Below are positions 55,470 to 62,639 of a stretch of DNA of 64,000 bases, one piece after another. How positions within the stretch are numbered: the first letter of the stretch is position 1; each line of letters begins with the position of its first letter. The notes beneath the pieces are model-generated. The model saw only the letters and a list, made by a program, of their open reading frames with translations. It had not been told where the DNA came from and ran no database searches. The DNA lies in the NCBI RefSeq assembly GCF_002831645.1, contig NZ_CP025117.1, positions 3,115,001 through 3,179,000 of the forward strand, read 5' to 3'. Source of the DNA: Olleya sp. Bg11-27. Lineage in GTDB: Bacteria; Bacteroidota; Bacteroidia; Flavobacteriales; Flavobacteriaceae. The position numbers and the translations under genes are program-made.

Positions 55470-56504
55470 CTAAAATTTAAAGTCCCAATTAGTATTTGTA
55501 TCGTATTGTAATGTCCCTTTTTCTACTTGTAAAGGCGCTGTAATATTATTAGTAAAAAGGCTTCCTGTCCCTAAACCTTGTGGTAAATCACTGTTTTTTG
55601 TGTACGTATACTGTGCAATAGCATTAAGCCCGACATTACTCTCTAAAGCACTAGTAATCCACCACCCTATATTTTGTTTTTCAGCCAAGTTAATCCAAGT
55701 ATCACTCCCTTTAAAACCGCCAATAAAACTAGGTTTTAAAATAATGTATTGCGGATTAATAGTTTGTAGTAAATCCAACTTCTTAACATCATCAAATACA
55801 CCGATTAACTCTTCGTCTAAAGCAATGTCCAAAGGTGTTTGCTCACAAAGTTTCGCCATGTCTGTAAATTGACCTGCTTTAATTGGTTGTTCAATAGAGT
55901 GTAAATTAAAATCTGATAACTGTTTTAGTTTTTCTAAAGCTTCAGAAGGTATAAACGCACCATTGGCATCCACACGTAGTTCTATATCGCTTTCGCTGAA
56001 ATTACGCCTGATACCCTTTAAAACATCTAACTCCGTTTGAAAATCTATGGCTCCGATTTTTAATTTTATGCAATTAAATCCCGATGTTATTTTGTCTTCA
56101 ATCTGTTGTTTCATAAAAGCCTGATCACCCATCCATATCAAACCATTAATAGCTATTGAAGCTCTGCCAGCAGTAAAATCAGAAGGAAATAAAACAAAAG
56201 GATCTTGACTCTCTAAACTTTTAAAAGCCATTTCTAATCCTATTTGAATACTTGGAAATTCTCCATTTTTAGCATACAAATACGGTAATCCTTTTTCAAT
56301 TTCTTTACATGTATCTTGTAATTGCGTTTCGTAATCAGGGCGATCATCTACGCTCAAGCCTCTTAAAATACCACATTCTCCAATACCACGTTTACCATCA
56401 TGTTCGATAATTAAAAACCAAGTTTCCTTAGTTTTTAAAATACCACGCGAGGTACCACTAGGTCTTTTAAATTTTAAAATATGTTTGCGATAGGTTGCTT
56501 TCAT
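55470..56504 (-). CDS. menC: o-Succinylbenzoate synthase
   Basis: The 344-aa enolase-superfamily enzyme dehydrates SHCHC to o-succinylbenzoate. It has CIKLKIGAIDFQTEL (K-x-K catalytic Lys), LRVDANGAF (metal Asp), IEQPIK (metal Glu), IALDEELIG (metal Glu) and YIILKPSFIGGF (second catalytic Lys). The start at ATG 56504 (MKATYRKHILKF) is chosen over an in-frame ATG 39 bp upstream because the 13 extra residues would overlap the divergent promoter region and are not expected in the family. A motif copy lies at 55988-56002. Confidence 0.9.
   Translation of the reverse strand: MKATYRKHILKFKRPSGTSRGILKTKETWFLIIEHDGKRGIGECGILRGLSVDDRPDYETQLQDTCKEIEKGLPYLYAKNGEFPSIQIGLEMAFKSLESQDPFVLFPSDFTAGRASIAINGLIWMGDQAFMKQQIEDKITSGFNCIKLKIGAIDFQTELDVLKGIRRNFSESDIELRVDANGAFIPSEALEKLKQLSDFNLHSIEQPIKAGQFTDMAKLCEQTPLDIALDEELIGVFDDVKKLDLLQTINPQYIILKPSFIGGFKGSDTWINLAEKQNIGWWITSALESNVGLNAIAQYTYTKNSDLPQGLGTGSLFTNNITAPLQVEKGTLQYDTNTNWDFKF
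55988..56002 (-). repeat. Dispersed motif copy 3 (CGCTTTCGCTGAAAT)
   Basis: Reverse complement ATTTCAGCGAAAGCG. It lies within menC. Confidence 0.6.
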
Positions 56505-56526
56505 AATGAAATCAAAAATACTTAAA

Positions 56527-56534
56527 TATTTTTG
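56527..56534 (+). promoter_or_regulatory. -7 element for the SDR gene (TATTTTTG)
   Basis: A TAnnTTTG match 27 bp before ATG 56562. A mirror copy (CAAAAATA, 56513-56520) faces menC, only 8 bp before its start. Confidence 0.4.
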
Positions 56535-56561
56535 TAAATTCACCTAAAAATCAACGATTAC

Positions 56562-57353
56562 ATGACGTTTAAAAATAAAGTAGTTTGGATTACTGGCGCT
56601 TCTAGCGGAATTGGAAAAGGATTAGTATTAGCCTTGTCTAAATTAGAGTGTCAATTAATAATTTCTTCAAGAAATGAAACCACTTTAAACCAAATAAAAC
56701 AAGCTTGCCCAAACCCTGATAATGTAGCGGTATTACCCTTTGATTTGGCAGATTACGACCACATGAAACCCGTTGTAACACAAGCTATAAAACACTTTGG
56801 TAAAATTGACCTTTTAATTAATAATGGAGGTATTAGTCAGCGCTCATTAATAATAGACACAGATATTAGCGTAGATAAAAAATTAATGGAAGTGGATTAC
56901 TTAGGGACCGTAGCTTTAAGTAAAGCCTTATTACCTCATTTTATAAAAAACAACACTGGACATTACGCAGTTGTTACTAGTTTGATGGGTAAATTTAGTT
57001 CGCCCTACCGTTCTGGTTATTGCGGAGCAAAACATGCTTTACATGGTTTTTTTGATGCGCTACGTATGGAACATGAAAAAGACAATATAAACGTAACACT
57101 TATTTGTCCTGGATTTGTAAATACAAATATTGCTAAAAACGCACTAATTGGTGATGGTAGTTTACAAAATAGTCAAGATCTGGCAACAGAAAATGGCTTA
57201 TCTATTGCCGAGTTTTGTGACCGCATGTTACAAGCTATTCAAAAAGAAAAATTTGAAGCCTATATTGGAAAAAAGGAAATTTTAGGTGTGTATTTAAAAC
57301 GCTTCTTTCCTAAACTTTTACATCGTAAAGTAATGAAAAGCCAGGTTAGATAA
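56562..57353 (+). CDS. Short-chain dehydrogenase/reductase (DHRS7-like)
   Basis: The 263-aa classical SDR has TGASSGIGKGL (NAD(P) loop), NNGGISQRS in place of the usual NNAG, a Ser in VVTSLMGKF and Y-x-x-x-K in SGYCGAKHAL. Cofactor preference is probably NADPH, given the following Arg (ISSRNE). It is the only plus-strand gene in the menaquinone region and converges with the MBL gene with a 3-bp gap. The substrate is unknown. Confidence 0.9.
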   Translation: MTFKNKVVWITGASSGIGKGLVLALSKLECQLIISSRNETTLNQIKQACPNPDNVAVLPFDLADYDHMKPVVTQAIKHFGKIDLLINNGGISQRSLIIDTDISVDKKLMEVDYLGTVALSKALLPHFIKNNTGHYAVVTSLMGKFSSPYRSGYCGAKHALHGFFDALRMEHEKDNINVTLICPGFVNTNIAKNALIGDGSLQNSQDLATENGLSIAEFCDRMLQAIQKEKFEAYIGKKEILGVYLKRFFPKLLHRKVMKSQVR

Positions 57354-57356
57354 TTA

Positions 57357-58034
57357 TTACAGTTCTAAACTCTCTCCTATTTCTAATAGCATTAAGTCTT
57401 TGTCTTTTTCAAAAAACTTACGTTTAGCTGCTTCATGATCAATTTCGATATAACCAAACGTATCAAAATGATATCCTAATATTTTATCGCACCCCACAAA
57501 GTCACTAGCAATGATTGCATCACTAATTCCCATTGTAAAATTGTCTCCAATAGGCAAAATAGCTAAATCCAATTTGGTTTGCATTGGGATCAACTTCATA
57601 TCAAAAGTTAGCGCTGTATCTCCTGCTATATAAATATTTTTATGTTCACCTTCAAGAACAAAACCCCCAGGTTGCCCACCATAACTCCCATCCGGGAAAG
57701 ATGATGTATGGATAGCATTGACATATTTTAAACTTCCAAAGTCAAAATCCCAAGCCCCACCGTGATTCATTGGGTGACCTTCAAAACCTAAATTCTGAAA
57801 ATGAGTTACAATTTCAAAATTAGAAACAATAACCGCATCGGTACGTTTTGCGATTGCTTCCACATCCAAAATATGATCTTGATGTGCATGCGTCAACAAT
57901 ATATAATCTGCATTGATGGTATTAATATCGATATGAGCAGCTTTGGGGTTTCCTGAAATAAATGGATCTACTAAAATATGCGTATCCTCTATTTGAATAC
58001 CTAAACAGGCGTGACCGTAAAAAGTGATTTTCAT
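57357..58034 (-). CDS. UPF0173-like metal-dependent hydrolase (MBL fold)
   Basis: The 225-aa protein has the MBL motif THAHQDHILD, YIAGDTALTFDM with the bridging Asp, and GYHFDTFGYIEID. The small size and N-terminus (MKITFYGHACLGIQIEDTHILVDPF) are typical of UPF0173. It follows menA by 13 bp and is likely in the men operon, a frequent neighbour arrangement in Bacteroidota. The reaction is unknown. Confidence 0.88.
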   Translation of the reverse strand: MKITFYGHACLGIQIEDTHILVDPFISGNPKAAHIDINTINADYILLTHAHQDHILDVEAIAKRTDAVIVSNFEIVTHFQNLGFEGHPMNHGGAWDFDFGSLKYVNAIHTSSFPDGSYGGQPGGFVLEGEHKNIYIAGDTALTFDMKLIPMQTKLDLAILPIGDNFTMGISDAIIASDFVGCDKILGYHFDTFGYIEIDHEAAKRKFFEKDKDLMLLEIGESLEL

Positions 58035-58047
58035 GTTAATGTATTTA

Positions 58048-58950
58048 TTACAGTAAATGCCCGATACCTAATAGTAAACTTAACAATACCGTGGTTAATG
58101 CTAATTTTTTTAATTCTGGATCAAAATCCTTAGGATTAGTAACCGATCTGACCTTTTTTAAATGCAATATTAAAGGAATATAAGCTATAAAGTAAATCAG
58201 ATTTAAAGGCGATTTATAGTAAATAACACCAAATAAAACCGATAATGCGATAGCTGTAATTATTAAAAAATAATGATATTTTTTAGCCTTTTCAGCCCCT
58301 AATTTCACCGCCAATGTTATTTTGTTTGCTGTTACATCAGATACAATATCCCTCATGTTATTCAGGTTAAGTACCGCTGTACTTAATAATCCTATAGCTA
58401 CTGCGGGTAAAATGACAATAAAATCTATCTGTTTAGCAAATAAAACATAACATCCTAAAACACTTACTAAACCAAAAAAAACAAAGACAAAAATATCGCC
58501 CTTACCTTTATAACCATACGCATTGTTTCCAACGGTATATTTTATAGCTGCATAAATAGAGATCCCTGCTAACACAAAAAACAAAAGCGCTAACCACAAA
58601 TACTCGGCTTTAAAAGACACATAAATCAATATAGCTGTCAGTAAAACACTAATAATTACATTTATTCTAATGGCTTTATACATGTCTTGGTGCGTAATAG
58701 CACCAGATTGTAAGGCACGGACAGGTCCAATGCGTTGGTCGTTATCTGTCCCTTTTACACCGTCTCCATAATCGTTAGCTAAATTTGATAGTATTTGATA
58801 ACTAAGTGTTGTTAAAATAGCAAATACTAGTATTACACTATCAAAAACACCATTATATTTTGCTAAACAAGCGGCCACTATAATTCCAGAAATAGATAAT
58901 GGCAATGTACGTAAGCGCATTGCCGACAACCATTTGGTAAGGTTCTTCAT
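58048..58950 (-). CDS. menA: 1,4-Dihydroxy-2-naphthoate polyprenyltransferase
   Basis: The 300-aa UbiA-superfamily membrane enzyme has about nine TM segments. The first Asp motif is NLANDYGDGVKGTDND; the second is NLNNMRDIVSDVTANK. It attaches the isoprenoid tail to DHNA in the inner membrane, giving demethylmenaquinone. It lies 3 bp downstream of menB, so the two are cotranscribed. Confidence 0.95.
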   Translation of the reverse strand: MKNLTKWLSAMRLRTLPLSISGIIVAACLAKYNGVFDSVILVFAILTTLSYQILSNLANDYGDGVKGTDNDQRIGPVRALQSGAITHQDMYKAIRINVIISVLLTAILIYVSFKAEYLWLALLFFVLAGISIYAAIKYTVGNNAYGYKGKGDIFVFVFFGLVSVLGCYVLFAKQIDFIVILPAVAIGLLSTAVLNLNNMRDIVSDVTANKITLAVKLGAEKAKKYHYFLIITAIALSVLFGVIYYKSPLNLIYFIAYIPLILHLKKVRSVTNPKDFDPELKKLALTTVLLSLLLGIGHLL

Positions 58951-58953
58951 ATA

Positions 58954-59793
58954 TTATGGAATCCATTGTTTTGGAAAGTTAGGCTTACGTTTTTCTAAAA
59001 ACGCATCTCTCCCCTCTTTAGCTTCGTCTGTCATATAAGCCAATCGTGTCGCTTCTCCAGCAAATACTTGCTGCCCAACCATGCCATCGTCTGTTAAATT
59101 CATAGCGAATTTCAACATTTTAATAGACGTTGGCGATTTCTCTAAAATCTCTTGTGCCCATTGGTAAGCAGTCGTTTCTAACTCGTCATGAGGTATCACG
59201 GCATTTACCATTCCCATATCATAAGCTTCCTGTGCAGAGTAATTTCTTCCTAAGAAAAAGATTTCTCTAGCTCTTTTTTGACCTACCATTTTAGCTAAAT
59301 AAGCTGAGCCATAACCACCATCAAAACTAGTGACATCAGCATCCGTTTGCTTAAAAATAGCATGCTCTTTACTAGCTAAAGTTAAATCGCAAACGACATG
59401 CAAACTATGTCCGCCTCCAACAGCCCATCCTGGAACAACTGCTATAACAGCTTTAGGCATAAACCTAATTAAACGTTGTACTTCTAATATATTTAATCTA
59501 TGATAACCATCCTCTCCGACGTAGCCTTGATGTCCTCTTGCTTTTTGATCTCCTCCAGAGCAAAAACTATAAATCCCATCCTTAGTGGATGGACCTTCAG
59601 CAGATAATAATACCACACCTATAGACGTGTCCTCTCCCGCATCATAAAAAGCATCATATAACTCCTTAGTTGTTTTAGGCCTAAAGGCATTTCTAACATT
59701 TGGTCTATTAAATGCTATACGTGCAACACCATTACATTTACTATATGTAATATCTTCATAATCTTTGGCCTTTTGCCAATCTATAACCTCCAT
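58954..59793 (-). CDS. menB: 1,4-Dihydroxy-2-naphthoyl-CoA synthase
   Basis: The 279-aa crotonase-fold enzyme has IAFNRPNVRNAFRPKTTKEL, FCSGGDQKARG (oxyanion hole), VPGWAVGGGHSLHVVCDLTLAS (second oxyanion segment) and TDADVTSFDGGYGSAYLAKMVGQK, which is specific to MenB. It closes the second naphthoquinone ring from o-succinylbenzoyl-CoA. It heads the minus-strand menB-menA-MBL run. Confidence 0.96.
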   Translation of the reverse strand: MEVIDWQKAKDYEDITYSKCNGVARIAFNRPNVRNAFRPKTTKELYDAFYDAGEDTSIGVVLLSAEGPSTKDGIYSFCSGGDQKARGHQGYVGEDGYHRLNILEVQRLIRFMPKAVIAVVPGWAVGGGHSLHVVCDLTLASKEHAIFKQTDADVTSFDGGYGSAYLAKMVGQKRAREIFFLGRNYSAQEAYDMGMVNAVIPHDELETTAYQWAQEILEKSPTSIKMLKFAMNLTDDGMVGQQVFAGEATRLAYMTDEAKEGRDAFLEKRKPNFPKQWIP

Positions 59794-60081
59794 AAAATAT
59801 CATTAAATATTGAAGTTATAAAAATACATAATTAATGTATTGTACTCTAATAATTACTTTTTCATTTATCGAATGACTTTCATTTATCTCTACTAAAGTA
59901 AAATACTTACAAAAAGTAAAACCAACTAAATAATTGATTTTCAAAGAAAAAGACACATTTAACTTTGCTTTTAATCCGTATACTGTACCGTTTATCGATT
60001 TGGCAAAATATTCGTCTAATTTTAATACGAACATTAAAAACACATGCTATCTTTGTCTAATATTTAATTAATCCCTTAAAA
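59794..60081. other. Intergenic region upstream of menB, no clear gene
   Basis: An open frame of 75 codons (59816-60043, minus) has no family features and a composition typical of AT-rich noncoding DNA. A -7 element for the plus-strand gene is at 60048-60055. Confidence 0.5.
60048..60055 (+). promoter_or_regulatory. -7 element (TATCTTTG)
   Basis: A perfect TAnnTTTG match 26 bp before the ATG at 60082. Confidence 0.5.
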
Positions 60082-60519
60082 ATGAATATTTTAAATTCTC
60101 CCATTTACAAGCATATAAAACAAACCTTAAGCCTTCCTTTGGCCGACTTATTCTTTTTTGAAAATCTAGTTGTAGTTCAAATTAACGAAGGCATGCATGT
60201 TACAGCAGAAACCTCAAAAAATTGCTTTGAGGCCATATATGCTTTTTACGAAACAAAAAACAAGCCTTTTGGCTATTTATCTAATAGAATAAACCAATAT
60301 TCTATTGAAGTTTTAGATTATAAAAAATACAATAATTTTTTTCCAAATTTGGCTTATTATGGTATTATCGGATATTCTGCATTTCAAAATTTGAGTATTA
60401 ATATTGAAAAAAAATTCTGTGAAATGCCCGTTTATAGTTTCCAAAATTTAAACGAAGCCTATATTAAAATGAACAATTACATTTTAAATAAAACAAGCCT
60501 AATTGATAGTGTAAATTAA
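60082..60519 (+). CDS. Small protein of unknown function, paralogue 1
   Basis: The 145-aa protein starts MNILNSPIYKHIKQTLSLPLADLFFFENLVVVQINEG and contains GYLSNRINQYSIEVLDYKKY. The downstream protein shares the start (MNIINSSI), the E-N-x-V-V/E-I-N-E strand pair and the Y-x-S-N-R-[IV]-N-x-Y-S motif. The alternating helix and strand order recalls small STAS/SpoIIAA-like domains, but this is a guess. It has no signal peptide. Confidence 0.7.
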   Translation: MNILNSPIYKHIKQTLSLPLADLFFFENLVVVQINEGMHVTAETSKNCFEAIYAFYETKNKPFGYLSNRINQYSIEVLDYKKYNNFFPNLAYYGIIGYSAFQNLSINIEKKFCEMPVYSFQNLNEAYIKMNNYILNKTSLIDSVN

Positions 60520-60717
60520 ACTACCTATTCAAATAAGTGTCTTTATCCAAGTCACTTAACCCTAGCTATCTAAAAAAAAGAGTACTAACCTCTTTTGGGT
60601 AGCTTTTTGGTTTTTTAGCGATAATATTTATCTTTTATCGATAACTACTATAAAAAGGAATTCAGAATCTTAAAAAGGTAGAACATTTATTAATTTAGCT
60701 TTAAAGCTATTAACCTT

Positions 60718-61140
60718 ATGAATATAATAAACTCAAGCATTGCAAACCAAATTAAAGACATACACATTACAAGTAGTGGTAATTTCTATTTCTTAGACGG
60801 CATTGTCATTTCAGAAATTAATGAAAATGTGACCTACACATGGGAGGAAGCACAATATGTTGTGGAAGAAATAAGAAAGTTTTACGGCCCTACAAAAAAC
60901 ATATATTACATCTCTAACCGTGTCAACAATTATTCTGTAAAACCTTCTGATTGGTTAAAATTTTATAATGATAATCAACTTAATGGTTATGCTGTAGTGA
61001 CAAGAAGTGAGAATAGTTGGTTTAACGCTTTAATGGAAAAACTATTTTTAAAGATAGATATTAATCGTTTTGATAATTTATATAATGCTATTGACCACGC
61101 AAAAAATGTAAACAAAACAAAAGTTAATCTTGCTTGTTAA
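60718..61140 (+). CDS. Small protein of unknown function, paralogue 2
   Basis: The 140-aa protein (MNIINSSIANQIKDIHITSSGNFYFLDGIVISEINENV...) is homologous to the upstream one, with YYISNRVNNYSVKPSDWLKFY. The two differ enough to suggest an old duplication. A 198-bp gap separates them, so each may have its own promoter. No function can be assigned. Confidence 0.7.
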   Translation: MNIINSSIANQIKDIHITSSGNFYFLDGIVISEINENVTYTWEEAQYVVEEIRKFYGPTKNIYYISNRVNNYSVKPSDWLKFYNDNQLNGYAVVTRSENSWFNALMEKLFLKIDINRFDNLYNAIDHAKNVNKTKVNLAC

Positions 61141-61194
61141 CGGTATTACCAAAACAAATGTAAGACTATTATTGCCCAATCATTATACCAAAAC

Positions 61195-61227
61195 AAAAAA
61201 GTAGTATAACCTGAGCTACACTACTTT
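61195..61227 (-). terminator. Likely terminator of the CvfB-like gene
   Basis: AAAGTAGTATA and TACACTACTTT pair with one mismatch; the A-run at 61194-61200 is a T-run on the minus strand. Confidence 0.55.
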
Positions 61228-61273
61228 CCTGTCTTTTATAGATTTAAAATCTATCGTATTACTTTAATAAAAT

Positions 61274-62104
61274 TTATTTTAGATAAATCCCATCCTCTTT
61301 TAGCTCTACAAGCTTTTGCTTGTAAAGTGTCCCGATAGCCTTTTTAAATGTTTTTTTACTCATTTGTAAAAGGTCCTTAATTTTTTCTGGACTAGACTTA
61401 TCAGTTACAGGTAAAAACCCATTGTTATCCGTTAATTCTTGCATGATTTTATCTGCATTAGGTTCGATATTTCTATATCCTATTTCTCCTAAACCGATAT
61501 CTAACTTATTTCCTGGCCTTACCTTTTTAATAATACCTTTTAACTTATCTCCAACACTTAAGTCTTGAAAAATGCTGTCCTTATAAATCAATCCTGTATG
61601 TATATTATTTACAATAACATTCATCCCTAAATCACTTGGATGCGACACAATAATATCTACTTGGTCAAATTGCGCAACAGTTAATTCTTTATTATCTAAA
61701 AATTGATTGGTCTTACTAGAAGCAACTAAACGCTCCGTTACATCATCTAAATAACAACGCACCAAATACCATCCTCCTTTTTTCATTGGAAATGCTTGCT
61801 CTTTAAATGGGCAAAATAATTCTTTCACCAATCCAAAGTCTAAAAAAGCTCCAAATTTAGAAACTTCGTTACAACGTAATACTGCAAACTCTCCATTAAT
61901 TATAAACGGCTCTGTAGTTGTTGCGATAATACGTTCGTCATTATCTAAATAAACAAACACCTCTAATTCATCACCAATTTCAAATTGTTCTGGAACATAT
62001 CTGTTAGGTAATAAAACTTCATTACCATCTGCATCACCTAAAAATAATCCAGGTTCTGTGTCTCTTAAAATTTCGAGTGTATTAAATTCTCCTATTCGTA
62101 TCAT
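61274..62104 (-). CDS. cvfB: CvfB-family S1-like RNA-binding protein
   Basis: The 276-aa protein has the CvfB/YitL layout: N-terminal S1-like domains (RIGEFNTLEILRDTEPGLFLGD, VLRCNEVSKFGAFLDFGLVKELF), a third (VIVNNIHTGLIYKDSIFQDLSVGDKLKGIIKKV) and a C-terminal winged-helix-like segment (MSKKTFKKAIGTLYKQKLVEL). CvfB in staphylococci affects virulence gene expression through RNA binding. Here it probably acts in post-transcriptional regulation; targets unknown. Confidence 0.88.
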   Translation of the reverse strand: MIRIGEFNTLEILRDTEPGLFLGDADGNEVLLPNRYVPEQFEIGDELEVFVYLDNDERIIATTTEPFIINGEFAVLRCNEVSKFGAFLDFGLVKELFCPFKEQAFPMKKGGWYLVRCYLDDVTERLVASSKTNQFLDNKELTVAQFDQVDIIVSHPSDLGMNVIVNNIHTGLIYKDSIFQDLSVGDKLKGIIKKVRPGNKLDIGLGEIGYRNIEPNADKIMQELTDNNGFLPVTDKSSPEKIKDLLQMSKKTFKKAIGTLYKQKLVELKEDGIYLK

Positions 62105-62123
62105 TTTGCAAATGTAAGCATAT

Positions 62124-62157
62124 AAAAAAAGCGTTACAGAACTGTAACGCTTTTTTT
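62124..62157. terminator. Terminator between cvfB and the DUF2853 gene
   Basis: AAAAAAAGCGTTACAG and CTGTAACGCTTTTTTT around AA. It follows the minus-strand DUF2853 gene. Confidence 0.9.
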
Positions 62158-62174
62158 ATATATTTTTTTTTATT

Positions 62175-62516
62175 CTATTTGTAAATAGCTTCTTTTTTAA
62201 AGTGTTTTGCTAATAAATAATAAACAACTGCTCTGTATTTATTTTTATTTGATCTTCCATAAGTTTCAATTACAGAATCTATAGCTTTATCTAAATCTGC
62301 ACTATCAGCTAAACCTAATTTTTTAATTAAAAAATTATTTTTCACAGTAGCTAATTCTGAATCGTCAGAACCTGATACTGTCGCTGCATCTTTATTATAT
62401 ATAGATGGTCCACAACCAATTGTAACTTTAGTTAAAAAATCCATGTCAGGAGTTACTCCACATTTATCCTTTAAATCTGCAGCATACTTTACGATTAAGT
62501 CATCACGTTTACTCAT
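62175..62516 (-). CDS. DUF2853 family protein
   Basis: The 113-aa protein (MSKRDDLIVKYAADLKDKCGVTPDMDFLTKVTIGCGPSIYNKDAATVSGSD shortened here as a conserved N-terminal region) has the helical pattern and the C-terminal KNKYRAVVYYLLAKHF of DUF2853. A structure exists for the family, but function is unknown. It is cytoplasmic and transcribed alone. Confidence 0.85.
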   Translation of the reverse strand: MSKRDDLIVKYAADLKDKCGVTPDMDFLTKVTIGCGPSIYNKDAATVSGSDDSELATVKNNFLIKKLGLADSADLDKAIDSVIETYGRSNKNKYRAVVYYLLAKHFKKEAIYK

Positions 62517-62639
62517 AATTTTTTTTAATTTAAATTAATAATTTTTAGCTAATTAAAGGTACAAATTTTCTTGCTCTCTTTTTTATCATCAAATAAATAT
62601 AATAAAAATTACGCTTAACGTACAATTTATCCGACAAAA

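Noticed and set aside
56505-56543. ATG 56543 as start of menC
   Set aside because: Adds 13 residues that run through the AT-rich divergent promoter region; MKATYRKHILKF at 56504 fits the family.
59816-60043. 75-codon minus-strand frame upstream of menB
   Set aside because: Low-complexity AT-rich composition, no recognisable features, no terminator or promoter fit.
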